Below are positions 10,616 to 18,214 of a stretch of 64,000 nucleotides of DNA, one piece after another. The stretch's first letter is position 1. Every line of letters starts with the position of its first letter. Made by a program: the position numbers and the translations under genes. The DNA is from Microbacteriaceae bacterium VKM Ac-2854 (GTDB taxonomy: Bacteria > Actinomycetota > Actinomycetes > Actinomycetales > Microbacteriaceae): the NCBI GenBank assembly GCA_013205085.1, contig JABMLH010000007.1, positions 62,001-126,000 on the forward strand, read 5' to 3'. The notes beneath the pieces are model-generated. The model was not told the origin of the DNA. It was given only the letters and a program-made list of their open reading frames with translations, and searched no databases.

Positions 10616-11824
10616 ATGGAGAACGATCGCGCGGCGGTGGGGGTTCTGCCACCGACGAGCTATGAGCTTCGGCCATGGCAACGAAACGGGGACGAGGTCG
10701 CTTCACGCCGTCGCCTTCGCGCCGCATCCGGCCCGTACCAGGCGGCTGTGCCACCTCTGATTTCCGACCGTGTCATCGAACTGCCGACCGAACTCGTCGC
10801 CCTCAGTGAGGATGCCGGCCGCGAACTCACGCGCTTCGATGTCGAGGTCGGCATGCTCGCCGCTCCCTTCGCAGCCATCCTGTTGCGGACGGAGAGCGCG
10901 TCGAGCTCCGAAGTCGAGAACCTCACCTCGAGTGCGAAGCAGCTGGCCCTCGCTGAGATCGGCGACAGCAGCTCCGGAAACGCTCGGCTCGTGGTGAGCA
11001 ACGTCAACGCGATGCGGGCTGCGCTCGAGTTGGCGGATGATCTCGACACCGCGTCGATCCTGACTGTGCACCGCGCGTTGCTCCAGCCGTCGAATCCAAC
11101 GATCGTCGGTCGATGGCGCGAGGAGCAGGTGTGGATCGGTGGCGGCTCCGTCTCGCCGCACAACGCGACTTTTGTACCGCCGCATCACGACCGGGTTCCC
11201 GAGCTGATGACGGATGTGATGGCATTCGCTCGACGGCTTGATCTGCCCGTGATCGCGCACACCGCCATTGCGCACGCGCAGTTCGAGACCATCCACCCGT
11301 TCCCGGACGGAAACGGACGCACGGGCCGCGCGCTCGTGCAGGCGATGTTGCGCGCCGGAGGCGTGACGACGAACGTCACGGTGCCCGTCTCAGCCGGATT
11401 GCTGAGCGACACCGACGGCTACTTCCGGGCACTGACCGCCTTCCGCGCCGGCGATGCCGGGCCCATCGTCGAGGCTCTGTCGGAGGCATCGTTCGCCGCT
11501 GTGCGCAACGGTCGTGCGCTGGCGAAGGACATCACGGCGATCGCCTCCGCGTGGGACGTCGGCGTGCGTGTCCGCACCGACTCTTCCGTGCACGGCCTGA
11601 AACGACTGCTGCTGCGCCAACCCGTGGTGACCATCGGCATCGTCGCGCGCGAACTCGGCGTCAGCCAACCGGCAGCCGACGCATCCGTGCAGAAGCTGGT
11701 CGGCGCGGGCATCCTCACCCAGACGGGCGCCGGCCGACGCAATCGGCACTGGCAGGCGACCGAGGTTCTCTCCGCGTTGGATGCTTTCGCCGCCCGCGCC
11801 CGTCGGCAGCGCTCGGGCCGTTGA
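10616..11824 (+). CDS. Fic family AMP-transferase with N-terminal inhibitory motif
   Basis: Fic enzymes usually transfer AMP from ATP to hydroxyl side chains of target proteins. The active-site motif HPFPDGNGRTGR sits at residues 227-238 with catalytic His227. An inhibitory-helix motif of the (S/T)xxxE(G/N) type, S97-SEV-E101-N102, lies upstream in the Fic_N-like region, as in class II Fic proteins that keep themselves off. Residues ~330-395 (VVTIGIVARELGVSQPAADA, then HWQATEVL) look like a winged helix, suggesting DNA binding and self-control through the inverted repeat upstream. Length 402 is typical. Start chosen for its AAGGAGG site. No antitoxin gene is adjacent. Confidence 0.88.
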   Translation: MENDRAAVGVLPPTSYELRPWQRNGDEVASRRRLRAASGPYQAAVPPLISDRVIELPTELVALSEDAGRELTRFDVEVGMLAAPFAAILLRTESASSSEVENLTSSAKQLALAEIGDSSSGNARLVVSNVNAMRAALELADDLDTASILTVHRALLQPSNPTIVGRWREEQVWIGGGSVSPHNATFVPPHHDRVPELMTDVMAFARRLDLPVIAHTAIAHAQFETIHPFPDGNGRTGRALVQAMLRAGGVTTNVTVPVSAGLLSDTDGYFRALTAFRAGDAGPIVEALSEASFAAVRNGRALAKDITAIASAWDVGVRVRTDSSVHGLKRLLLRQPVVTIGIVARELGVSQPAADASVQKLVGAGILTQTGAGRRNRHWQATEVLSALDAFAARARRQRSGR

Positions 11825-11870
11825 CCGAAGTCCGGGGAATCGGACGCCGCGATCCAGTGTTGCACCGAGC

Positions 11871-12134
11871 GTGATCGTCGAGCTGTACACCTCCGCATTC
11901 TGCGCGCCCTGCCATGCGGCGCGCGCGACGCTCGCGGAGGCGGCACGGCTGGTGCCGGCGGCGGAGCTGATCGAGTACGACGTCGCCTCCTCGGCCGAGC
12001 GCGCCGAGCGGCTGGGCATCCGCTCGACGCCGACCGTGATCGTGCGAGGTGCCGACGGTGAGCCGGTGTTCCGCGCCGAGGGCGCGCCGAGCCTCGCGCA
12101 GGCGCTCGGCGCATTCGCTACCGCCCTGGGCTGA
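11871..12134 (+). CDS. Thioredoxin/glutaredoxin-like protein
   Basis: An 87-residue single-domain thioredoxin fold: strand VIVELYTS, active-site pair C-A-P-C at about residues 11-14, and the cis-proline segment RSTPTVIV. Such proteins reduce disulfides or carry electrons in the cytosol. The GTG at 11871 gives a domain-sized product starting just before the first strand; a longer in-frame reading from 11781 would overlap the fic gene and is rejected. The C-terminus ends in helix LAQALGAFATAL. Confidence 0.75.
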   Translation: MIVELYTSAFCAPCHAARATLAEAARLVPAAELIEYDVASSAERAERLGIRSTPTVIVRGADGEPVFRAEGAPSLAQALGAFATALG

Positions 12135-12154
12135 GCCGCTGACACAATCGGTGC

Positions 12155-12541
12155 ATGCGGATCAACCTGTGCAGCGTGTTCGTCGACGATCAGAAGGCCG
12201 CGCTCGCGTTCTACACCGAGGTGCTCGGTTTCGAGAAGAAGACCGAGATCGACCTCGGCGGCGCATTCTGGCTGACCGTGGTCTCGCCCGAGGATCCGGA
12301 CGGCGTGGAGCTGGTGCTCGAGCCACGCGACCACCACGCGGCGGTCGCTTTCACGGATGCGCTCGTCGCCGACGGCATCCCGTACACCTCGTTCGCGGTG
12401 ACGGACGTGCCGGCGGAGTACGAGCGGCTGAAAGCCCTCGGCGTGCGCTTCACCCAGGAGCCGCAGACCCACGGTCCGGTCACGATCGCGGTGTTCGACG
12501 ATACCTGCGGCAACCTGATCCAGATCGCGAGCACGCAGTAG
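12155..12541 (+). CDS. Glyoxalase/bleomycin-resistance (VOC) superfamily protein
   Basis: A 128-residue vicinal-oxygen-chelate fold with the paired beta-alpha-beta modules of the family: SVFVDDQKAALAFYTEVLGFEKK at the start, DGVELVLEP in the first module, and FDDTCGNLIQIAS near the end, where a Glu would usually be the metal ligand. In this protein the terminal position is Gln (LIQIA), a common variant in VOC proteins of unknown substrate. It could act on a small metabolite or bind a drug; substrate is not predictable. Confidence 0.85.
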   Translation: MRINLCSVFVDDQKAALAFYTEVLGFEKKTEIDLGGAFWLTVVSPEDPDGVELVLEPRDHHAAVAFTDALVADGIPYTSFAVTDVPAEYERLKALGVRFTQEPQTHGPVTIAVFDDTCGNLIQIASTQ

Positions 12542-12552
12542 CCGTAGCACTC

Positions 12553-13077
12553 GTGTCCGTCCGCTCAGGCCGACGCCCCGCCGCTGCCACGGTGCTGTTC
12601 GTCCTCTCCGCACTGCTGGCCGGCTGCACATCCCTTCCGTCGACCGTGGCCGCGCTCGGCATCACTCGGAGCGAACGCGGCGACGTGGTTGCGATCGTGC
12701 GGGTGTGCGAGGGCGAGGCCGCGGGGATCCAGCTCTCCACGGAGTCCGATCCTGGACTCGTGCTCGGTGCCCGGTCGAAGACCGTGACCACGTGGACCTC
12801 ACCGGACCCGGTCTCCGCCGTCGCTGCGACCGATCTCGTCGGGGCCACGTTCTGGCCGGCGGATCCCGAGATCGAGGGATTCGATGCCGGAACGACCTAC
12901 ACGATGACGGTCTTCAGCAGCGTCGGGATCACGGCCGCGACCCCGCTGACCTTCACGCCCTCGGCGTTCGACAGCCTCTCCGGCGACGAGGTGCTCACCG
13001 GCGACCCGGACACGGGGCTGCCGATCTACGTCGATGCGGGCGATTTCTTCGACGCGGCGTGCGATGTGGCTGCCTAG
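12553..13077 (+). CDS. Putative lipoprotein, paralogue of the gene at 10000
   Basis: A 174-residue protein with a lipobox (LLAGC near residue 24) after a hydrophobic signal segment (AATVLFVLSA). The conserved core (GITRSERGDVVAIVRVCEGEAAGIQL, then TTWTSPDPV) matches the lipoprotein encoded at 10000-10545, so one arose by duplication of the other; fic, a thioredoxin-like and a VOC gene now separate them. It begins with GTG 11 bases after the VOC stop. It ends in AACDVAA with a Cys that pairs in position with one in the paralogue. Function unknown. Confidence 0.72.
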   Translation: MSVRSGRRPAAATVLFVLSALLAGCTSLPSTVAALGITRSERGDVVAIVRVCEGEAAGIQLSTESDPGLVLGARSKTVTTWTSPDPVSAVAATDLVGATFWPADPEIEGFDAGTTYTMTVFSSVGITAATPLTFTPSAFDSLSGDEVLTGDPDTGLPIYVDAGDFFDAACDVAA

Positions 13078-13108
13078 AGCGCGGAGCAGGCGGGTTTAGG
13101 CTCGTCGG

Positions 13109-13543
13109 GTGGACATTCGAGTAGCCGCGTACGGCGTGATCATCGACGGTGACCGGATGCTGCTCGCGCACTGGAGCCAAGGACCGTGGTCGGCGTGGAC
13201 GCTGCCCGGCGGCGGCATCGACGAGGGCGAGTCGCCCGCTGACGCCGCGATCCGCGAGATCTTCGAGGAGACGGGCTTCCATGCCGAACTGGACGCCCTG
13301 ATCGGCGTCGACTCGCACGTCATCCCGGCGCACCGGCGCAGCAATCCGGAGGCGGGCCCGCTGCACGCGATCCGTGTCGTCTATCGAGCGCACGTCGTCG
13401 GAGGCGAACTCACCAACGAGCTCGACGGCTCGACCGACGCGGCGGCCTGGTTCCCGCTCGGCGACGTCGAGGGCCTCGAACGCGTCGAACTGATCGACGT
13501 CGCTCTGGGCATGAACGAGGCCTGGTCGCTGCCGCACTCCTGA
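13109..13543 (+). CDS. NUDIX hydrolase
   Basis: Hydrolyses nucleoside diphosphates linked to another moiety. The Nudix box GGGIDEGESPADAAIREIFEETGF (GX5EX7REUXEEXGU pattern) lies at about residues 32-54, with REIFEE providing the metal ligands. Length 144 is typical of a single-domain enzyme. The start is GTG at 13109. The gene ends 5 bases before the next start. The substrate (oxidised nucleotide, ADP-ribose or other) cannot be told from sequence. Confidence 0.9.
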   Translation: MDIRVAAYGVIIDGDRMLLAHWSQGPWSAWTLPGGGIDEGESPADAAIREIFEETGFHAELDALIGVDSHVIPAHRRSNPEAGPLHAIRVVYRAHVVGGELTNELDGSTDAAAWFPLGDVEGLERVELIDVALGMNEAWSLPHS

Positions 13544-13548
13544 ACGGC

Positions 13549-14469
13549 ATGGGGTGGGGGCGGATGTACTTCGCCGCGCAGGCCGTGGCCGGCGCGGCGT
13601 GGTGGCTCGCGATCTTCCTCGTACCGGACATCCGCGTCGCGACGCTCGGTTCGCTGGATCCGGTGCTGGTCGCGTTCGCGGACGTACCGTTGTTCGTGAT
13701 CGCCTCGGCGCTGGCGGCGGGCGGCGTCCGTTGGGCGGTGCTGCTGGCGACCGGATGGACGGCGTTCGTCACGGTGGCGCTGGCGCTGTACGCGACGGTC
13801 ACGATGCTCGCGGGCTGGGGCGTGATCCTGATGATCGCCGCGAGCATCGGCTCCGTGGTGGCCGCGTGCGTGACGCTGCTCGGCCGGATCCCGACGCGCT
13901 GGATCGCGATCGGGCCGTTCCGATTCCGACCGGCGGATCCGCGCCCGGCACGATCACGGATTCGTGCGGCGACAGCGGCCGAGATCGCGGTGTTCTGGAC
14001 GGTGTTCCTCGGGGTTCTGCCCGTCGCCGTCGTGGGGCTCGAGCGGCGCTGGCAGCTGGGTGTCGCGTTCGGCTCCGTGCCCGTGGGAGTCGTCCTGTTC
14101 GTCCTGGGCGGTGCGCTCGGCATCTGGTCGGCCGCCGTGATGTCGTCGCAGGGCGGCGGAACGCCACTGCCGTCGGCGATGCCGAATCGACTCGTGATCG
14201 CGGGCCCGTATCGCTTCGTGCGCAACCCGATGGCGGTCGGCAGCATCCTGCAGGGAGTCGCCGTCGGCGTCCTCTGGTCGTCCTGGCTGGTGGCGGCGTA
14301 CGCCATCGCCGGGGCCGTGCTCTGGCACGTTGTGGTGAGGCCGGAGGAGGAGGCCGACCTGGAGGAGCGCTTCGGCGACGCGTTCCGGCGCTACCGCGAC
14401 GGGGTGCGCTGCTGGTGGCCGCGGTGGCGGCCCTTCACGGTCATCGAGGCTGTCGGAACCGCTGGTTGA
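13549..14469 (+). CDS. Isoprenylcysteine methyltransferase-like membrane protein
   Basis: A 306-residue protein with about seven hydrophobic segments. The C-terminal third holds the ICMT/PEMT signature: GPYRFVRNPMAVG, then RPEEEADLEERFGDAFRRYRDGV and WWPRW. Members are SAM-dependent membrane methyltransferases; bacterial ones mostly lack a known substrate. The N-terminal half (residues 1-110) contains three to four more membrane spans not needed for the fold. The stop codon at 14467 is supplied by a family A repeat that begins at 14461, so the last residue or two are repeat-derived. Confidence 0.78.
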   Translation: MGWGRMYFAAQAVAGAAWWLAIFLVPDIRVATLGSLDPVLVAFADVPLFVIASALAAGGVRWAVLLATGWTAFVTVALALYATVTMLAGWGVILMIAASIGSVVAACVTLLGRIPTRWIAIGPFRFRPADPRPARSRIRAATAAEIAVFWTVFLGVLPVAVVGLERRWQLGVAFGSVPVGVVLFVLGGALGIWSAAVMSSQGGGTPLPSAMPNRLVIAGPYRFVRNPMAVGSILQGVAVGVLWSSWLVAAYAIAGAVLWHVVVRPEEEADLEERFGDAFRRYRDGVRCWWPRWRPFTVIEAVGTAG

Positions 14470-14524
14470 GCTTGCCGAAACCACCTCGCCTCTGCGTGAG
14501 ATGGCTTCGGCAAGCTCAACCAGC
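14461..14524. repeat. Family A repeat, copy 4
   Basis: Full half-site at 14461-14484 and an inverted one at 14501-14524 (one change, GGCTTCGG). It lies between convergent genes and supplies the stop codon of the upstream methyltransferase gene. It could serve as a two-way terminator. Confidence 0.9.
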
Positions 14525-14590
14525 GAAGAGCGGATCGCGAGCGCGACGAAGGGCCGGACCTCCGAGGAGATCCGGCCCTGACGTAAGACC

Positions 14591-15148
14591 CTAGGCGGCG
14601 GAGTCGCCGGGCGCGGCCGGCTCGTCCTCGGCGACCCACAGCTCGTCGTCGGCGCGGAAGGTCTGCCAGACGGCGTAGCCGACTCCGGCGACCGCGACCA
14701 CGGCGGCGCTGACGAGGAAGAACGTGCCGATGCCGGACTTCTTCTTCTGCGGCACGATCGGAGCGGTCAGCTCCTCCCAGCGTGCCTTCGAGATCTCGGC
14801 CAGCTTGGCGCGGTTCTTCGAGTCCTTCGCGGCCTCGAACACCGACGCGGCGGTGCCGGCGACGGCGGCGACGGACGGGACGACCTTGTGCAGCACGGTG
14901 TCACGCGCCGACGAGACGGAACCCTCGACGAACGATACGCCGCCTTCGTAGGCGGGGCGCACGCGGTGCTCGTACGCATCCTTGACGCGCGGAACGACTT
15001 CCTTCTCCGCGAGCTTGGTGGCCTGGCGCTTGCTCTCCGTGAGAACGGATGCAGCGTGGGAGAGAACCTCCTGCTGCTCGGACCAGACCGCTTCCGCGCT
15101 CTTCCGGAGGCGCTTCAGATCCTTCTTGTGCTTACGTGACAGACCCAC
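14591..15148 (-). CDS. Helical single-span membrane protein of unknown function
   Basis: About 185 residues on the minus strand. The N-terminus is basic (SRKHKKDLKRLRKS) and is followed by a long helix-rich region of charged repeats. A single membrane segment near residues 140-162 (GIGTFFLVSAAVVAVAGVGYAVW) precedes an acidic tail (ADDELWVAEDEPAAPGD). The GTG at 15148 is preferred because GGAGG lies 5 bases upstream; longer readings from 15160 or 15193 are possible. I do not recognise a family; the layout suggests an inner-membrane structural protein. Confidence 0.65.
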   Translation of the reverse strand: MGLSRKHKKDLKRLRKSAEAVWSEQQEVLSHAASVLTESKRQATKLAEKEVVPRVKDAYEHRVRPAYEGGVSFVEGSVSSARDTVLHKVVPSVAAVAGTAASVFEAAKDSKNRAKLAEISKARWEELTAPIVPQKKKSGIGTFFLVSAAVVAVAGVGYAVWQTFRADDELWVAEDEPAAPGDSAA

Positions 15149-15272
15149 TGGGACCTCCATCGATACGAGCAGCGAACGCTCCAATACTGCCACTCATCAT
15201 CCTGGACGTGCACCGCACGCCCAGGCTATTGACACGCAGCAGTCCTCAGGCGGTCATAAGTCCTATGCGAGA

Positions 15273-15821
15273 ATGAGCATCATGCCTCTGCACACCGCTG
15301 TCGCGACGTTCCACACCAACAAGGGCGAAATCGTCGTCAACCTCTACGGGCACCACGCCCCCAAGACGGTCCGCAACTTCATCGGACTCGCCACGGGTGA
15401 GATCGAGTGGACCCACCCCCAGACCAACGAGAAGACCAACGCCAAGCTCTACGACGGCACGGTCTTCCACCGCGTGATCCCCGACTTCATGCTCCAGGGC
15501 GGCGACCCGCTCGGCCAGGGCATCGGCGGCCCGGGTTACCAGTTCGACGACGAGATCAACCCCGAGCTCGACTTCACCGAGCCGTACATCCTCGCCATGG
15601 CCAACGCCGGCAAGCAGATGGGACGCGGCACCAACGGTTCGCAGTTCTTCATCACCGTGGCGCCGACCACCTGGCTGCAGGGTAAGCACACCATCTTCGG
15701 CGCCGTCGCCGACGACGAGTCCAAGAAGCTCGTTCAGGCGCTCTCCACCGTGAAGACGGATGCCCGCGACAAGCCGGCCGACCCGATCGTCATCGAGAGC
15801 GTCGAGATCGTCGAGGCGTAA
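15273..15821 (+). CDS. Cyclophilin-type peptidyl-prolyl cis-trans isomerase
   Basis: Catalyses proline isomerisation to help protein folding. The cyclophilin core is plain: TVFHRVIPDFMLQGGDP (catalytic Arg in FHRVIPDFM), GGPGYQFDDE, LAMANAG, GTNGSQFFIT and LQGKHTIFG. Length 182 and the absence of a signal peptide indicate a cytosolic enzyme, as for PpiA homologues encoded close to the origin in actinobacteria. ATG codons at 15273 and 15282 are both possible starts; the first is given. The insert EWTHPQTNEKTNAKLY is typical of actinobacterial forms. Confidence 0.94.
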   Translation: MSIMPLHTAVATFHTNKGEIVVNLYGHHAPKTVRNFIGLATGEIEWTHPQTNEKTNAKLYDGTVFHRVIPDFMLQGGDPLGQGIGGPGYQFDDEINPELDFTEPYILAMANAGKQMGRGTNGSQFFITVAPTTWLQGKHTIFGAVADDESKKLVQALSTVKTDARDKPADPIVIESVEIVEA

Positions 15822-15917
15822 TCCCCACATCCACCCGAGGCGCGAGCCTCATCGAGGGCCGGGAACCGATTCGGGTCCCGGCCCTCTTCTCTCCCCTCTT
15901 CCCCGAAAGGTCCATCC

Positions 15918-16793
15918 GTGAGTGAGGTCCCGCCCACCGCGGCGAACGTCTGCTACCGCCATCCCGATCGGCAGTCGTTCATCCGCTGCCAGCGCTGCGG
16001 GCGCACGATCTGCCCCGAATGTCAGACGCAGGCGGCCGTCGGGGTGGTCTGCCCGGAGGAGATGGCGCAGCAGCGCCAGCAGGCGCCGCGGACGCGCTCG
16101 CCGCTGCTCACCCGGGTGAAGGCGATGACGCAGCCGGGGCAACCCACGGTGACCTACGGCATCATCGCGTTGTGCGTCGTGATCTGGGTCCTGGAGATCC
16201 TGCCGGGCATCGGCTCGGCGATCGTGAACGACGGCGTCTACGCGGGCGTGTACACCCTCTCGTCGCAGACGCCGTTCTACGGTTTCGAGCCGTGGCGGAT
16301 GCTGACCTCGGTCTTCCTGCACAGCACAGCCTCGTTCCTGCCGTTCCACCTGCTGCTGAACATGTACACGCTGTGGATCTTCGGCGGTCAGCTCGAGGGG
16401 ATGCTCGGCCGCGGCCGCTTCGCCGCACTGTTCCTGATCAGCGGGTTCGCCGGGTCGGTCGGCGTGCTGCTCCTCGCCGCTCCCGGCCAGCCCGTGCTGG
16501 GCGCATCCGGGGCGATCTTCGGTCTGATGGGTGCGTTCTTCGCGATCCTGCGTCACTTGGGTAGCAGCCTGCGCGGCTTGCTGATCATCGTGGGCATCAA
16601 CCTCGTCGCCGGCTTCGTGCTGCCCGGGGTCGCATGGCAGGCGCACGTCGGCGGTCTCGTCGCCGGCGTGGCGGTGGGCTTCATCTTCACGCGCACCCGC
16701 AACCGCTCGCAGCGCGGTCTGCAGATCGGGCTCCTCGTCGCGCTCTGCGCCGTCCTCGTCGCCATCACCGCGGTGAAGTACGTGCTCGGCTGA
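15918..16793 (+). CDS. Rhomboid family intramembrane serine protease
   Basis: Cleaves membrane proteins within the bilayer. The N-terminus has a Cys/His zinc-ribbon-like segment (CYRHP, CQRCGRTICPEC, residues 12-35). The rhomboid core contains HLLLNMY (H144, N148), the catalytic Ser197 in GASGAIFG and catalytic His243 in WQAHVGG, with six to seven membrane spans. Length 291 is usual for the zinc-finger actinobacterial form. The GTG at 15918 has a GAAAGG site. A strong terminator follows at 16811. It lies next to the cyclophilin gene, a frequent actinobacterial arrangement. Confidence 0.93.
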   Translation: MSEVPPTAANVCYRHPDRQSFIRCQRCGRTICPECQTQAAVGVVCPEEMAQQRQQAPRTRSPLLTRVKAMTQPGQPTVTYGIIALCVVIWVLEILPGIGSAIVNDGVYAGVYTLSSQTPFYGFEPWRMLTSVFLHSTASFLPFHLLLNMYTLWIFGGQLEGMLGRGRFAALFLISGFAGSVGVLLLAAPGQPVLGASGAIFGLMGAFFAILRHLGSSLRGLLIIVGINLVAGFVLPGVAWQAHVGGLVAGVAVGFIFTRTRNRSQRGLQIGLLVALCAVLVAITAVKYVLG

Positions 16794-16810
16794 CTCCTTC
16801 CGGCATCCCG

Positions 16811-16845
16811 AAAGCCCGTGCTCCGACAGGAGCACGGGCTTTTGC
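16811..16845 (+). terminator. Rho-independent terminator after rhomboid gene
   Basis: Perfect 14-bp stem AAAGCCCGTGCTCC / GGAGCACGGGCTTT with loop GACA, ending in TTTT-like sequence. Confidence 0.88.
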
Positions 16846-16861
16846 GGTTCCGCGGCGCTGT

Positions 16862-17060
16862 CAACAGCTGGGGAGGAAGTTATCCACAGGGTTGTTAACA
16901 ATGGGGAGAACTACATCGGTGTCATTCAACTCGAGGTTGAGAGTTCGGCGCGGAACGGCGCGGATCCGGGCGGTTGCCACGTCGGGAGCGGCTGCGGATC
17001 CGCGCGGTTAAAGGGGTGTGGATGGCTGTCGGAGTTATCCACAGACCTATTAACAGCTGG
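16862..17060 (+). promoter_or_regulatory. DnaA-box pair in an intergenic region
   Basis: Two perfect TTATCCACA 9-mers lie at 16880-16888 and 17035-17043, each near an AACAGCTGGGGA-like and a TTAACA stretch, so the two halves look like diverged copies. A weaker TGTGGATGG lies at 17017. The 284-base gap has no gene. A third perfect 9-mer occurs at 47105-47113. They could titrate DnaA or control replication-linked expression; I do not call an origin here. Confidence 0.5.
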
Positions 17061-17077
17061 GGATAGTTACACGGTTG

Positions 17078-17860
17078 TCATTCCGTCGACGTGCGTCGAC
17101 CGATGACGACGGTGCCGCCGTTCTCCTCCGAATGCTCGATACGCGCGTCGAGGCCGACAGCGCGGAACAATGCGACGGTGGTCGGCGCCTGACGCTCGCT
17201 CGTCTCGATCAGGAGATGACCTCCCGGCCGGAGCCACGTCGGCGCGTCCGCCACGATCCGGCGTTGGAGCTCGAGGCCGTCGGCGCCGCCGTCGAGAGTG
17301 ACCAGCGGTTCGTAGAGGCGCGCCTCGGGCGGCATCAGCGCGATCTCGTCCGTCGGTACGTAGGGAGCGTTCACCGCGAGGACGTCGATGCGGCCGTGGA
17401 GTGCGGCGGGCAGCGGTTCGTAGAGGTCGCCCTGCAGCACGGTGCCGAGACCGACCAGATTGCGCCGGGCGCAGTGCACGGCGGCCGACTCGATGTCACT
17501 GGCGTAGAGCGTGATCCCGCGGCCCGCGGCGGCCATCGCCGCTCCGATCGCGCCCGCTCCGCAGCAGAGGTCGACCACAACGGCGGATTCCGGCGTGACT
17601 CGGAGTGCCTGTTCCACCAAGAACTCGGTGCGCACCCGCGGCACGAAGACGCCGGGCTCGACGACGATGCGCAGACCATAGAACGCGGCCCAGCCGAGCA
17701 GCGGTTCGAGGGGATAGCCCTCGACCCGGCGGGCGATCATCCGCTCGAGTGCCGGATCCGAATCCGCGGCTTCCATCAGCAGGGCGGCCTCCTCCTCCGC
17801 GAAGACGCAGCCCGCCGCCCGCAGCCGGGCGACCACGTCGTTGAAAGCGAGTGTTGCCAC
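17078..17860 (-). CDS. PrmC/HemK-like protein N5-glutamine methyltransferase
   Basis: A 260-residue SAM-dependent methyltransferase of the HemK/PrmC family, which methylates the glutamine of GGQ motifs in release factors or other proteins. The SAM loop is DLCCGAGAIG (residues 97-106). The catalytic motif, normally NPPY, is N164-A-P-Y167, a form seen in actinobacterial paralogues called putative N5-glutamine methyltransferases. The N-terminal helical domain (residues 1-70) matches PrmC but is short. The classical prmC is usually encoded near prfA, so this is probably a second paralogue. It is transcribed alone on the minus strand. Confidence 0.85.
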   Translation of the reverse strand: MATLAFNDVVARLRAAGCVFAEEEAALLMEAADSDPALERMIARRVEGYPLEPLLGWAAFYGLRIVVEPGVFVPRVRTEFLVEQALRVTPESAVVVDLCCGAGAIGAAMAAAGRGITLYASDIESAAVHCARRNLVGLGTVLQGDLYEPLPAALHGRIDVLAVNAPYVPTDEIALMPPEARLYEPLVTLDGGADGLELQRRIVADAPTWLRPGGHLLIETSERQAPTTVALFRAVGLDARIEHSEENGGTVVIGRRTSTE

Positions 17861-17889
17861 CAGTGGATCCTTCCCGCGCGGGATGCAGA

Positions 17890-17919
17890 ACGCCCCGCCG
17901 GGCGAACCGGGCGGGGCGT
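17890..17919 (-). terminator. Terminator hairpin after crgA
   Basis: Inverted arms ACGCCCCGCC (17890-17899) and GGCGGGGCGT (17910-17919) around a 10-base loop, located 15 bases after the crgA stop and before the methyltransferase start on the same strand. Confidence 0.65.
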
Positions 17920-17933
17920 CGACGTGGCCGGCG

Positions 17934-18176
17934 TCAGCGCCAGCGCGTGGTCATCAGGAAGCCGATGAAAGCGATGCCGAAGCCGACCAGGATGTTCCAG
18001 TTCGCCAGATCGGGGATAGGCAGCGCGCCCTGGCTGACGTAGAAGACGATGATCCAGGCAAGACCGATCAGCATAAAACCGAACATCACCGGCTTGAACC
18101 ACACCGGATTCGGGACGTCTTCGCCCGACGGGCGTTCCTCGCGCGCGGGCTTGCTGGTCTTGTCGGTTCTCGCCAT
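17934..18176 (-). CDS. crgA: Cell division protein CrgA
   Basis: An 80-residue membrane protein that in actinobacteria joins the divisome and interacts with FtsZ, FtsI/PBPs and FtsQ homologues. The two-span CrgA layout is clear: cytosolic basic N-terminus, PNPVWFKPVMFGFMLIGLAWIIVFYVS as the first span, a short outer loop QGALPIPDLANWN, and NILVGFGIAFIGFLMTTRWR as the second. The ATG at 18176 gives the usual length; a longer reading to 18269 is rejected. It lies divergent to the sortase gene and close to the cell wall kinase operon, as expected. Confidence 0.95.
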   Translation of the reverse strand: MARTDKTSKPAREERPSGEDVPNPVWFKPVMFGFMLIGLAWIIVFYVSQGALPIPDLANWNILVGFGIAFIGFLMTTRWR

Positions 18177-18214
18177 GACGTCGAGTGTACAAGGAGCGTC
18201 TATAGAATCAGGGC

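Noticed and set aside
10616-11824. Fic-based toxin-antitoxin pair
   Set aside because: No small antitoxin gene is adjacent, and the inhibitory motif lies within the enzyme.
16862-17060. Chromosomal replication origin
   Set aside because: Only two perfect DnaA boxes and no dnaA gene or AT-rich unwinding region. The main origin is expected before dnaN, outside the window.
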